A DNA stretch of 64,000 bases from assembly GCA_016718405.1 (NCBI GenBank), contig JADKDJ010000012.1:38285-102284 (forward strand), written 5' to 3'. The notes beneath the pieces are model-generated. The model was not told where the DNA came from. It did not search any database and saw only the letters and a program-made list of their open reading frames with translations. How positions within the stretch are numbered: position 1 is the stretch's first letter; each line of letters opens with the position of its first letter. A program made the translations under genes and the position numbers. Positions 25,884-34,593 of the stretch are shown here, one piece after another. Origin of the DNA: Candidatus Rhodoferax odensensis (GTDB lineage: Bacteria > Pseudomonadota > Gammaproteobacteria > Burkholderiales > Burkholderiaceae_C).

Positions 25884-26677
25884 GTGGCAGTGACACCAAG
25901 CATGCGGCCAGCCCCGACAAGCCTCAGGGCAAGCTCTACCTGGTCCCTGCACCGCTGGACTTTGGCTGCAGTCAGCAGACCGCCCTGCAGGACTCCCTAC
26001 CCAACGGAACACTCGTGATCGCAGCCGCTCTGGGGCACTGGATTTGCGAGAACGCCAAGAGCACCCGAGCCTACCTCAAGCGGATTGACGCCATCTACCC
26101 GCTGCGCCACCCCCTGCAGTCACAAACAGTTGTCGAACTGCCACGTGAGGTCCACAAGAAGGGAGACCACATGGCGCCCTTCGACGCGCGCCCCCTGCTT
26201 GCGGCGGCGGTGGACGGTGACGACATCGGGTTGATCAGTGAGGCCGGAATGCCCGCTGTGGCCGATCCTGGCTCATCGGTGGTTCGTGCGGCGCATGACC
26301 TGGGCTTGCAGGTCATCCCGCTGGTTGGGCCGATGTCGCTGTTACTGAGCCTGGCGGCCAGTGGGCTCAATGGCCAGAACTTTGCCTTCGTCGGCTACCT
26401 GCCGCAAGAGGCGGCGGCACGGGCGCAGCGCCTGCGCGAGCTGGAATCCGTGGCACTCAAGACCGGCCAGACTCAGATCTGGATCGAAACGCCCTACCGC
26501 AACGAAGCCATGCTGCGCAGCTTGCTCCAAACCCTGGCGCACAACACGCGGCTGGCGGTATGCAGCGGCCTAACGCTGACGCGGGCGCGCTGCCAAAGCG
26601 CGAATATCAAAAGCTGGAAACAACAGCCGCCAGCCCTTGACAATGACACGCCAGCGGTGTTTGCCATCGGCCGATAG
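25880..26677 (+). CDS. SAM-dependent methyltransferase, tetrapyrrole-methylase fold (RsmI-related)
   Basis: 265 residues with the family elements LYLVPAPLDFG (about 19-29), DDIGLISEAGMPAVADPGSSVVR (about 114-136) and GPMSLLLSLAASGLNGQNFAFVGYLP (about 150-175). These resemble RsmI, the 16S rRNA 2'-O-methyltransferase, but the N-terminus is divergent. It is the second, shorter paralogue commonly found after maf in Burkholderiales; the exact substrate is unknown. The ATGA overlap with maf makes them an operon. Confidence 0.82.
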   Translation: MSGSDTKHAASPDKPQGKLYLVPAPLDFGCSQQTALQDSLPNGTLVIAAALGHWICENAKSTRAYLKRIDAIYPLRHPLQSQTVVELPREVHKKGDHMAPFDARPLLAAAVDGDDIGLISEAGMPAVADPGSSVVRAAHDLGLQVIPLVGPMSLLLSLAASGLNGQNFAFVGYLPQEAAARAQRLRELESVALKTGQTQIWIETPYRNEAMLRSLLQTLAHNTRLAVCSGLTLTRARCQSANIKSWKQQPPALDNDTPAVFAIGR

Positions 26678-26713
26678 CGCGCCCCGATGCCTGCGCGGCG
26701 TCGAATCTTCGAC

Positions 26714-27739
26714 TCAGCGGATCAACGGACTGGAGCGGATCGCGCGCACCGAGCCTTCCCCCAGCGCAGCACCAAATCTCTTGACGAGACGCTCTGCCAC
26801 ATTGTCCCGCCGGGTGTAGTCGATCAAGTCTTCGGCCTTGACCACTTCGCGTGCCACGTAGTCCAGACTGCCAAACTGATCGGCCAGTCCCAGTTGCACC
26901 GCCTGCTGACCACTCCAGAAAAGTCCGCTGAAGGTCTCGGACGTCTCCTTGAGCCGGTCACCGCGTCCGGCCTTCACCACGTCGATGAACTGCTTGTGAA
27001 TCTGGTTCAACATCGATTGCGCATAGACGCGCTGTCGCTCGGTCTGCGGGCTAAAGGGGTCCAGAAATCCCTTGTTCTCACCCGCCGTCATGAGCCGACG
27101 CTCAACGCCGAGTTTTTCCATCAGACCGGTAAAGCCAAAACCGTCCATCAACACGCCAATGCTGCCAACAATGCTGGCTTTGTCGACAAAAATCCTATCG
27201 GCCGCCACGGCAATGTAGTAGGCGGCCGACGCACAAGTCTCTTCAACCACGGCGTAGACCGGCTTACCATGTTTGGCCTTGAGCCGTCTGATCTCGTCAT
27301 TGATGATGCCCGCCTGCACCGGACTGCCGCCCGGGGAATTGATCAGCATGACGACCGCCAGTGCACCCTCGTCCTCAAAAGCACTTCGCAGGGCCGCCAC
27401 CAACAAGTCAGCGCTGGCCTCCGTGTCGGACGCGATCTCACCCTTGATTTCCACCACCGCGGTGTGCGGCGCGGACACATCTTTCGACGGTCCGCTTCGG
27501 CTCAATGCCACCCACGCCACTACGATCAGAAACCCAAGCCAGGCCAAACGCACAAAGGTGCGCCAGCGTCGCGCCAACCTTTGCTCATGCAAGGATGCAA
27601 ACGCAAGCTTCTCCAGGGCTGCTCGCTCCCACCCCGGTGCGCTGGCGGGCGTCTCCGGCATAGCCTTGGTGGTCGCCGCTCTGGGCTGGTCCGGCTGGGG
27701 CAATACAGACTCGGCGGATGGGTCGAGGGGGTCGGTCAT
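26714..27739 (-). CDS. sppA: Signal peptide peptidase SppA-like serine protease (S49)
   Basis: A membrane-anchored protease that degrades cleaved signal peptides. The 341-residue product has an N-terminal cytoplasmic stretch, one membrane helix (about 66-84: RLAWLGFLIVVAWVAL), then a ClpP-like domain with INSPGGSP, the nucleophile region CASAAYYIA and the lysine region AGENKGFLDPFS. It is the short single-domain form. ATG at 27739 is chosen; upstream frame extension overlaps the Rieske gene and is not supported. It follows that gene after 8 bases. Confidence 0.9.
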   Translation of the reverse strand: MTDPLDPSAESVLPQPDQPRAATTKAMPETPASAPGWERAALEKLAFASLHEQRLARRWRTFVRLAWLGFLIVVAWVALSRSGPSKDVSAPHTAVVEIKGEIASDTEASADLLVAALRSAFEDEGALAVVMLINSPGGSPVQAGIINDEIRRLKAKHGKPVYAVVEETCASAAYYIAVAADRIFVDKASIVGSIGVLMDGFGFTGLMEKLGVERRLMTAGENKGFLDPFSPQTERQRVYAQSMLNQIHKQFIDVVKAGRGDRLKETSETFSGLFWSGQQAVQLGLADQFGSLDYVAREVVKAEDLIDYTRRDNVAERLVKRFGAALGEGSVRAIRSSPLIR

Positions 27740-27747
27740 TTCAGCAC

Positions 27748-28167
27748 TCAACGGGGTTTCAGATGTGGCCCAGTATGCCAGTGCACCATGCCGTCGTTCT
27801 CGGTCAAGACGATCTTGATCAAACCACCACGGCAGGGCCCCCCAGCGCACTCACCAGTCTGCGGGCGGTAAATGGCCCCGTGCGTGGCACACATCAGGTA
27901 CAAGCCACTGCTGTCAAAAAAGCGGTTGGCCTGGTAGTCCATTTCCATGGGCACGTGTGCACAGCGGTTCAAGTAGGCATGCACCTGATCGGCGTAGCGG
28001 ATCGCGAAGCCTCGACACGGCTGGCCATAGTAGGTCACGTCAAACGGCACCGCATCACCACGATTGACCAGTGCGGTTGACGGGCACAGAGGTACGGCCT
28101 GCGCCGGCTCTGCCGCCGCCTGCGGCTCAGGCGGCACCCATCGAGCGGGCTTGGACCAATCAGGCAT
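27748..28167 (-). CDS. Small Rieske [2Fe-2S] protein
   Basis: 139 residues with one Rieske domain. The cluster ligands are Cys-X-His in RCAHVPMEM and Cys-X2-His in LMCATHG, about 20 residues apart. There is no membrane helix, so it is a soluble ferredoxin-like Rieske protein; its redox partner is not evident here. ATG at 28167 overlaps the phosphatase gene by 8 bases, and sppA follows after 8 bases, indicating one operon. A longer upstream frame would run antiparallel to no homology and is rejected. Confidence 0.85.
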   Translation of the reverse strand: MPDWSKPARWVPPEPQAAAEPAQAVPLCPSTALVNRGDAVPFDVTYYGQPCRGFAIRYADQVHAYLNRCAHVPMEMDYQANRFFDSSGLYLMCATHGAIYRPQTGECAGGPCRGGLIKIVLTENDGMVHWHTGPHLKPR

Positions 28168-28858
28168 TGGCCAGCAACCATTGGTGCAGGGCTTCGACCG
28201 AGTGCGCCACGTAGCGCGGACGCAAGACCTCGAAAGCCGCTGGTTCATGGGCGCCATAACTGACGGCGACGCTGGCACATCCGGCGTTGAGAGCCATCTG
28301 AAGATCATGCGTGGTGTCGCCAATCATCAACATCCGATCAACCGGAACATCAAACTCCCGCATCAACTCGTGCAGCATCGTCGGGTCGGGCTTGCTCATT
28401 GTCTCGTCGGCAGTTCGCGACCCATCGAATACGCCCCGCAACTGCGCCGCCTGCAAGGCTTCGTCAAGGCCGCGTCGCCCTTTGCCGGTAGCGACGGCCA
28501 GCAAGTGCCGGCGTGACTTCAATGCGCCGAGCATCGTCACCACGCCTTCGAACAAACTGATGTCGTTCTGATGGGCCATGTAGTGATGCCGATACCGAGC
28601 GCCCAGCTCAGGGTACTTGTGCGCCGGCACATCTGGCGCGGCATGCGCAAGCGCCTGCAACAAGCCAAGCCCAATCACGTAAGCAGCCTGCTCGTCGCTT
28701 GGGCGAGCGCCCCCCACATCCACCACCGCCGCCTGGATGCAGCGCGTAATGATCGCAGTCGAATCGAACAGCGTACCGTCCCAGTCAAAGGCGATCAGGT
28801 CAAACTGGCGCGGCGAGCCAAGTTCCGCCATTGAATCAGGCGCTGGGTGTGATGACAT
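28160..28858 (-). CDS. HAD-family phosphatase, Gph (phosphoglycolate phosphatase)-like
   Basis: 232 residues with the HAD motifs: DWDGTLFDS (motif I, nucleophile Asp), ATGKGRRG (motif II), KPDPTMLHEL (motif III) and MIGDTTHDLQMA (motif IV), plus an alpha-helical cap. The substrate cannot be read from sequence; Gph or pyrimidine nucleotidase are both possible. The start is taken at ATG 28858 (GAGGAA nine bases upstream), overlapping the rluC 3' end; ATG 28831 is an alternative. In many Burkholderiales this gene follows rluC as here. Confidence 0.87.
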   Translation of the reverse strand: MSSHPAPDSMAELGSPRQFDLIAFDWDGTLFDSTAIITRCIQAAVVDVGGARPSDEQAAYVIGLGLLQALAHAAPDVPAHKYPELGARYRHHYMAHQNDISLFEGVVTMLGALKSRRHLLAVATGKGRRGLDEALQAAQLRGVFDGSRTADETMSKPDPTMLHELMREFDVPVDRMLMIGDTTHDLQMALNAGCASVAVSYGAHEPAAFEVLRPRYVAHSVEALHQWLLANA

Positions 28859-29888
28859 GGTTGGCAAATTCCTCAAGCTCAACGGGCAAGTCTGCCATGA
28901 GTTGCATGACCTGTCCGCTACCCGGGTGACAGAACTGCAGGCGCCAGGCGTGCAAGAACATGCGCCTGAGCGCCGACGACCGATCGTTTCGACCCAAAGT
29001 CTTGTTTAACTCGAAGTCCCCGTATTTGTCATCGCCCAAAATCGGATACCCAGCACTGGCCAGGTGTACCCGAATCTGATGAGTGCGACCGGTCTTGATG
29101 GTAACTTCCAGCAGACTGCAGGGGGCGGTCTCCCCGCCAGTGCGCGCCGACAGGGGAGCCGCACCGAGGTCACGAACCTTGACCAGCGTTACCGAACGCA
29201 TCCCGTCCGGATCGTCCTTACCGGCAATGCGCACCCGACGCTCACCATCGGGCAGCAGGTACTTCACCAGAGCTTGATCGAGCACACGCCGATTGGACGG
29301 CCACTGACCCCGCACCATGGCCAAGTAGATCTTTCCGGTTTCACGCTCACGAAACTGGTCCTGCAGGTGTTTCAGGGCGCTGCGACGCTTGGCAATCAGC
29401 AGAATTCCGCTGGTTTCACGATCCAGACGATGCACCAGCTCGAGAAACTTGGCCTCGGGTCTGGCCATGCGCAACTGCTCGATCACGCCAAAACTGACAC
29501 CCGAGCCACCGTGCACAGCGACTCCCGCAGGCTTGTCAATTGCCAGCACGAACTCGTCCTCGTGTAACACCACGAACTCCCGCGCAGGCGCAGCACGGGC
29601 TGATTGCGCCTGCATCGCCTGAGCCTTGTCTGCCGCCCGCTCTGACACCCGCACGGGCGGCAGGCGCACAACGTCGCCAGCGGCCACCCTCGTGTCGGCG
29701 CTGACCCGGCCCTTGTTGACCCTGACCTCGCCGCTGCGAATGATGCGATAGACATGCGTCTTGGGCACGCCTTTGAAATGGCGCATCAAGAAATTGTCCA
29801 GGCGCTGGCCCGCTGAATCCTCGTCAACCACCACGGTTTTTACCTGCGGTAAAACGGGTTTGGGTTTGCCCTCTATAATGTGTTTCAC
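28836..29888 (-). CDS. rluC: 23S rRNA pseudouridine synthase RluC
   Basis: Converts specific uridines of 23S rRNA (positions 955, 2504, 2580 in E. coli numbering). The 350 residues have an N-terminal S4 RNA-binding domain (about 26-90) and the RluA-family catalytic motif HRLDRETSG (about residue 148-156) with the nucleophile Asp. It is divergent from rne, the normal arrangement, and leads the rluC-phosphatase-Rieske-sppA group. Confidence 0.94.
   Translation of the reverse strand: MKHIIEGKPKPVLPQVKTVVVDEDSAGQRLDNFLMRHFKGVPKTHVYRIIRSGEVRVNKGRVSADTRVAAGDVVRLPPVRVSERAADKAQAMQAQSARAAPAREFVVLHEDEFVLAIDKPAGVAVHGGSGVSFGVIEQLRMARPEAKFLELVHRLDRETSGILLIAKRRSALKHLQDQFRERETGKIYLAMVRGQWPSNRRVLDQALVKYLLPDGERRVRIAGKDDPDGMRSVTLVKVRDLGAAPLSARTGGETAPCSLLEVTIKTGRTHQIRVHLASAGYPILGDDKYGDFELNKTLGRNDRSSALRRMFLHAWRLQFCHPGSGQVMQLMADLPVELEEFANHVITPSA
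29874..29879 (+). promoter_or_regulatory. Candidate -10 element for rne
   Basis: A perfect TATAAT on the plus strand, inside the first codons of the divergent rluC, about 560 bases before the rne ATG. No clear -35. A start here would give rne a long leader, as known for E. coli rne. Confidence 0.35.
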
Positions 29889-30439
29889 TAGCGATGCGCT
29901 GTAAGTGTTTGATTTGTCTGGAGTTTAGTCCACACACAAGCATCAGCCGCGCTGGAAGGTCGATGCCGGCGGCTCGCACTGTTCGCAAACCCCACGCCAA
30001 AGCGTGTGGAGGCCTGCAAAGTGAGTCGTCAAGCCGACGCCACGAAACACCGATACGGAATACCCCAAATCCGCATGCCCTTGGCGTGCGGACGGAACGA
30101 GAGCCAAAGTGATTGTGTTGATGCGTCTGATCCAGTTGTGCCTGCGGTGCGTTCACGCGCCGCTCCTGGGCATTGATCAGCCCGTGATACGGTTCCTATG
30201 GGCGCCGACCAGTGTCGAATCGACATTGGTTGCACGCTCGCCCAAGCCTGCTCCTCTCCACGTGCCCATACCGCGACGTCAAGTCTGACTCGCGGTTCTC
30301 CGGCAATTCCCTTCGTTTCAACGCGTTCGTCCCGGCATTGTTGGCTCGTATTGAGCCGGTAAGTGGTCGCAAGACCTGGTTGATCGCCGTCGCCTGACAG
30401 GGTAACGGTGAGCGACCGATTGAAGAAAGAACGCAAGCC
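29889..30439 (+). promoter_or_regulatory. Long untranslated leader region of rne
   Basis: 551 bases between divergent rluC and rne without a convincing gene. The best structure is a hairpin at 30070-30092, a 10-bp stem with one G-U pair and a CTT loop. A long structured leader that mediates autoregulation by RNase E is established for E. coli rne; that the same holds here is inference. GAAAGAA lies about 9 bases before the rne ATG. Confidence 0.5.
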
Positions 30440-33409
30440 ATGAAACGCATGCTGATCAATGCCACGCAGGCCGAAGAGCGCCGTCTGGCCATTGTCGACG
30501 GACAAAAACTGCTCGACTACGAGATCGAAATCGAAGGGCGCGAACAGCGCAAGGGCAACATCTACAAAGCCGTCGTCACCCGCGTCGAGCCATCCCTGGA
30601 AGCCTGCTTTGTCGACTACGGCGAAGACCGTCACGGCTTTTTGCCCTTCAAGGAAATCTCCAAACAGTACTTCCAGCAAGGCGTGTCCGTCAGCCAAGCG
30701 CGTATCCAGGACGCCATCCGCGAAGGGCAAGAGCTGTTGGTTCAGGTCGAAAAGGAGGAGCGTGGCAACAAGGGCGCAGCCCTGACCACATTTGTCTCGC
30801 TGGCCGGTCGTTATGTGGTGCTGATGCCCAACAACCCGCGCGGTGGCGGTGTCTCGCGCCGCATTGAAGGCGAAGACCGCGCCGACTTGAAAGAAGCGCT
30901 CGACCAATTGGAGTATCCGAACGGCATGTCGATCATCGCGCGCACGGCGGGCATTGGTCGCAGCGCGCCTGAGTTGCAGTGGGACCTGAACTACCTGCTC
31001 AAACTGTGGAACGCGATTGATGGCGCCGCCAAGGGAGGTAAAGGTGCCTACCTGATCTACCAGGAATCGAGCCTGGTAATCCGCGCGATCCGCGACTACT
31101 TCAACCAAGACATCGGCGACATTCTGATCGACACCGACGACGTGTACGAACAGGCGCAACAGTTCATGGCGCACGTGATGCCGGAACATGCCGCACGGGT
31201 CAAGCGCTACCGCGATGATGCGCCACTGTTCAGCCGCTTCCAGATCGAACACCAGATTGAATCGGCCTATGCACGCACCGTGCAGCTCCCAAGCGGTGGC
31301 GCGATCGTGATCGACCACACCGAGGCGCTGGTTAGCGTGGACGTGAACTCCGCGCGTGCCATCAAGGGCGGTGATATCGAGGAAACCGCTACCCGCACCA
31401 ATCTGGAGGCAGCGGACGAAGTGGCGCGCCAGATGCGTCTGCGCGATCTCGGCGGGCTGATCGTGATCGACTTCATTGACATGGAAGAAAGCCGCAACCG
31501 CCGCGAAGTGGAAAGCCGTCTGCGCGATGCGCTGCGCCAGGACCGCGCGCGCGTGCAATTCGGAACCATCAGCAAGTTCGGTCTGATGGAAATGAGCCGC
31601 CAGCGACTGCGGCCTGCGCTGTCTGAAGGTGCATCCATCCCCTGCCCACGCTGCGGTGGCTCCGGCCACATCCGCGACACCGAGTCGAGCGCCTTGCAAA
31701 TTCTGCGCATCATTCAGGAAGAGTCCCTCAAGGACAACACAGCATCAGTGTTGTGCCAGGTTCCCGTGGATGTCGCTTCCTTCCTTCTCAACGAGAAGCG
31801 CGCCGAAATCGCCAAGATCGAGATCAAACAGCGCATCAATGTGCTGATGGTCCCCAACAAGACGCTGGAGACTCCCAACTACAAGCTCGAGCGCCTCAAA
31901 CACGACGATCCGCGTCTGGACAACATCGAAGCCAGCTACAAGATGGCCGAGGAAATCGAAGACCCGACGGCGGTCACGCGTCGCTCGCAAGAACCAACCA
32001 ACAAACAGACGCCAGTCATAAAAGGCGTGCTGCCCGACGCCCCGGCGCCGGTGGCCCCGCCCAAGCCTGAGCCTGTGGCCAAGCCGGCCGCCGCCGCACC
32101 AGTGCCCCGGCCGGTAGCGCCGGCAGTGACACCCGTGCAGCCCGCCAGCAAGGGCTTTTTTGGATGGATCAAGGGCTTGCTCGGCGCCGCGCCAACACCA
32201 CCCGCGGTGGTGGCCCCGTCTGCGCAGGCGGCCACAGATTCCAAACGCGCCGAGCGCGGCGGCGAGCGCACTGGACGTGATGGCGCGCGCCGCAACGAGG
32301 GCCGCGGTCAAGGTCGCGACGAGCCGCGCGGCGACGGTCGAGGTCCTCGTGGCGGTGGTCGGGGTGGTCGCGGTGGACGCGGCGAGCGCTCGCCAGCAGG
32401 TCAGCGTGAACGCTTTGACGCTGAAGCCAAACCACAGAGCAACGAGTTGGCCAGCGCTACGTCGTCCGTCGTAGCCGGAGCGGAAGGCGCACGCCAGGAG
32501 CCACGCGGCGAGCGCTCACCCCGCAATGCCGAGCGGGGCGAGCGCCCCAACCGCGGCGAACGCGGTCGCGGCGGCGACCGCGGCGAGGGCGGTGCCGAGC
32601 GCAGCAACGGCGGCGAACGCGAGGGACGCACCGACGCGCGGCCAGAGGGTCGCTCACGTCGCCCCGAGCGCACACCTCGCCCAAGCGATGCCGGCCGCGA
32701 CGAGTCGGCCCCAGAGCCGACCGCACGCGATGACGGGGCGATCATGCCCTCGCAAACCGCGGCCGAGGCGCGAGACTTGAGCGGCGCAGAACCGTCCGCC
32801 GGCTCCGAGGTGCGCCACCCCGGCGACGAGGGACGGGAAAAACGTTCACGCGACCGTTATGGACGCGAACGCGGACCTCGCCAGGAGCGCGCTGAGCGCC
32901 AGGAGCAGCGCCCCGGCAGCGGTGCAACATCCGGCGACTCAACCGAGCAGCAGGCGCCGGTAGCTCGCCCGTCGTACTTTGACGTGGCAGCTCAACGCGC
33001 CGCACCCGCCACGGCGCCAGCCGCGACGGTAGAAGAGACCACTGCCGCCACGGCGCTGACCCCAGCGGTGCCGGTGCTGACACCAACACCGCGGCCAGCG
33101 GTGCCCGTCGCCGCGCCGAGCGCCGCGCCGAGCCCGCTACCGGTCGGAATGCCCAAGGTTCAGCCCTTCGTGTTGCCAGCCGACGAGCTAGCGCAAATCG
33201 CCCAGTCTGCCGGCCTCAGTTGGGTGGGCTCGGACTCGGCCAGGATTGCCGCAGTGCAGGCCGCCATCGCGGCCGAGCCCAAGGCACCGCACATCCCGCG
33301 CGAGCGTCCGGCGCGCATCGTGGTCGAGCCGCAACCCTTGGTGATGGTAGAGACCAGGCAGGATCTGCGTGACCTGAAGCTTCCGTTCGAGGACACCGCG
33401 CCGCAGTAG
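30440..33409 (+). CDS. rne: Ribonuclease E
   Basis: The main endoribonuclease for mRNA decay and rRNA/tRNA processing, and the degradosome scaffold. 989 residues. The N-terminal half has the S1 domain (about 36-120), the DNase-I-like part with the metal aspartates in VSVDVNSA and VIDFIDM, and the zinc-link Cys402-Pro-Arg-Cys405. The second half is low-complexity: an Ala/Pro segment, then Arg/Gly/Glu-rich repeats (about 610-840, many RGG and GER units), and a short conserved C-terminus. KGFFGWIKGLLG (about 572-583) looks like an amphipathic membrane-targeting helix. Confidence 0.95.
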   Translation: MKRMLINATQAEERRLAIVDGQKLLDYEIEIEGREQRKGNIYKAVVTRVEPSLEACFVDYGEDRHGFLPFKEISKQYFQQGVSVSQARIQDAIREGQELLVQVEKEERGNKGAALTTFVSLAGRYVVLMPNNPRGGGVSRRIEGEDRADLKEALDQLEYPNGMSIIARTAGIGRSAPELQWDLNYLLKLWNAIDGAAKGGKGAYLIYQESSLVIRAIRDYFNQDIGDILIDTDDVYEQAQQFMAHVMPEHAARVKRYRDDAPLFSRFQIEHQIESAYARTVQLPSGGAIVIDHTEALVSVDVNSARAIKGGDIEETATRTNLEAADEVARQMRLRDLGGLIVIDFIDMEESRNRREVESRLRDALRQDRARVQFGTISKFGLMEMSRQRLRPALSEGASIPCPRCGGSGHIRDTESSALQILRIIQEESLKDNTASVLCQVPVDVASFLLNEKRAEIAKIEIKQRINVLMVPNKTLETPNYKLERLKHDDPRLDNIEASYKMAEEIEDPTAVTRRSQEPTNKQTPVIKGVLPDAPAPVAPPKPEPVAKPAAAAPVPRPVAPAVTPVQPASKGFFGWIKGLLGAAPTPPAVVAPSAQAATDSKRAERGGERTGRDGARRNEGRGQGRDEPRGDGRGPRGGGRGGRGGRGERSPAGQRERFDAEAKPQSNELASATSSVVAGAEGARQEPRGERSPRNAERGERPNRGERGRGGDRGEGGAERSNGGEREGRTDARPEGRSRRPERTPRPSDAGRDESAPEPTARDDGAIMPSQTAAEARDLSGAEPSAGSEVRHPGDEGREKRSRDRYGRERGPRQERAERQEQRPGSGATSGDSTEQQAPVARPSYFDVAAQRAAPATAPAATVEETTAATALTPAVPVLTPTPRPAVPVAAPSAAPSPLPVGMPKVQPFVLPADELAQIAQSAGLSWVGSDSARIAAVQAAIAAEPKAPHIPRERPARIVVEPQPLVMVETRQDLRDLKLPFEDTAPQ

Positions 33410-33442
33410 ACAGGTTGTTGCGGGGCCGACCGGCCACGGAAA

Positions 33443-33465
33443 AAGGGGCGCTTGAGGCGCCCCTT
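33443..33465. terminator. Bidirectional terminator between rne and the GGDEF gene
   Basis: A 9-bp stem AAGGGGCGC (33443-33451) paired with GCGCCCCTT (33457-33465) and a 5-nt loop. A-rich on the left (T run for the minus strand) and T-rich on the right (CGTTTGTT), so it can serve both convergent genes. Confidence 0.82.
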
Positions 33466-33488
33466 CGTTTGTTCGTCAGACCTTGCTG

Positions 33489-34562
33489 CTAGAACAGATC
33501 AACCGCACCGACTTTGGGCGCGTCGCCAAAAAATCCGCGACGGACCAAACCCAGATGACTGCAGACCTTGTTGCGTCCGCTGCGCTGCGCAAAATCAATG
33601 GCGCGCTCTGTCTTTTCGAGGGTCGTGCTGGGTGAGTCGTCGGCCATGACGCTGGTAAAGCCACAACTCACCGTGACGCGGCCAACCTGGGGGAAGTTGA
33701 ACTTCTCCACGTTGGCGCGAAAGCGTTCAAAGGCTGCCAGCACCAGCGCCTCATCGGGGCAATGCATCAGCACGCCAAAGTGCTCGCCACCAAAGCGGTA
33801 GATGCGGTCGTAGGTGCGAAAGGTGTTGTTCATCACACGCGCCACCAACAACAACACTTCTTCGGCAATCAGGTGCCCGTGCTTGTCGTTGATGGCGGCA
33901 AATTCATCGATGACCGCAGAGCCCAGCCAGTAGTTGGCAGGCACGCGATGCCGACGGTCCTTGTCCACGCCCTTGGGCGGCTGGGCCCCGGTAGGCTCGC
34001 CGGTGGCGCCATCGAGCTCCTCCAGTACCGCGCTGTAGAACGCGTCGTCGAGGGACTTTCGGTTGAGCAACCCGGTCAGCGCATCGCGGTCGCTGTATTC
34101 GAGCAACGTGTACATGTTGCGATAGATGCGACGCAACTGCTCGATCGTGAGCAGTTCGTCATCGGACAGGCGCGCCTCGGAGTGGACTTCAATCACGCCT
34201 TCATCGTCCTTGCGCGAGTCCGAGAACAGTGGCAGCATATTGATGCGCGGACCCTCTTCGCCGGCCCAGGCGATCTCGACGATCTCCCGACGCTGCAGGC
34301 ACTTCAAGCGGTCATAGGCGTCATCGAGCCGCGGCAAAGAGGCAAAATCCACCCGCATCGGGTCGACCACTTTGCCGCCGCCTTTGGCGTCGAGCCGTGC
34401 CACTTCAAGCCAGCGCTTCTCGCCCTCTTCACTCATGACGCGCGCGATCACAATTCGCTGGATCGGAAGCAGATCGATCAAGGCTTTGGACAGGGTCAGT
34501 TCCAGCAGATCCCGGTCACGGTGATCGGTCAGCTTGATGATGTGGTCAATCAAGGTACTCAT
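33489..34562 (-). CDS. GGDEF-domain protein with degenerate active site (GGEHF)
   Basis: 357 residues. The N-terminal half (1-150) is a GAF-like or unassigned sensor with no membrane helix. The C-terminal GGDEF domain begins DALTGLLNRKS (160-170), has a 25-residue insertion (184-207) and the A-site GGEHF (258-262) in place of GGDEF/GGEEF. An inhibitory-site RxxD (RTYD, 249-252) lies five residues before it, as in active cyclases. Asp219 and the IND motif remain, but GHLIAEEVL departs from the usual GHxxGDxVL. It may be a weak cyclase or a c-di-GMP/GTP-binding protein; inference only. Confidence 0.82.
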   Translation of the reverse strand: MSTLIDHIIKLTDHRDRDLLELTLSKALIDLLPIQRIVIARVMSEEGEKRWLEVARLDAKGGGKVVDPMRVDFASLPRLDDAYDRLKCLQRREIVEIAWAGEEGPRINMLPLFSDSRKDDEGVIEVHSEARLSDDELLTIEQLRRIYRNMYTLLEYSDRDALTGLLNRKSLDDAFYSAVLEELDGATGEPTGAQPPKGVDKDRRHRVPANYWLGSAVIDEFAAINDKHGHLIAEEVLLLVARVMNNTFRTYDRIYRFGGEHFGVLMHCPDEALVLAAFERFRANVEKFNFPQVGRVTVSCGFTSVMADDSPSTTLEKTERAIDFAQRSGRNKVCSHLGLVRRGFFGDAPKVGAVDLF

Positions 34563-34593
34563 GGCGGCATGATAGCCGTGAATCCTCGATCAG

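Noticed and set aside
30029..31699. A 556-codon minus-strand open frame over the rne start
   Set aside because: Antisense to conserved RNase E catalytic sequence; composition typical of a shadow frame.
32330..32680. Direct repeats in the rne 3' half as a CRISPR or tandem-repeat array
   Set aside because: They are irregular codon-level repeats of Arg/Gly/Glu in a coding region, without uniform spacers.
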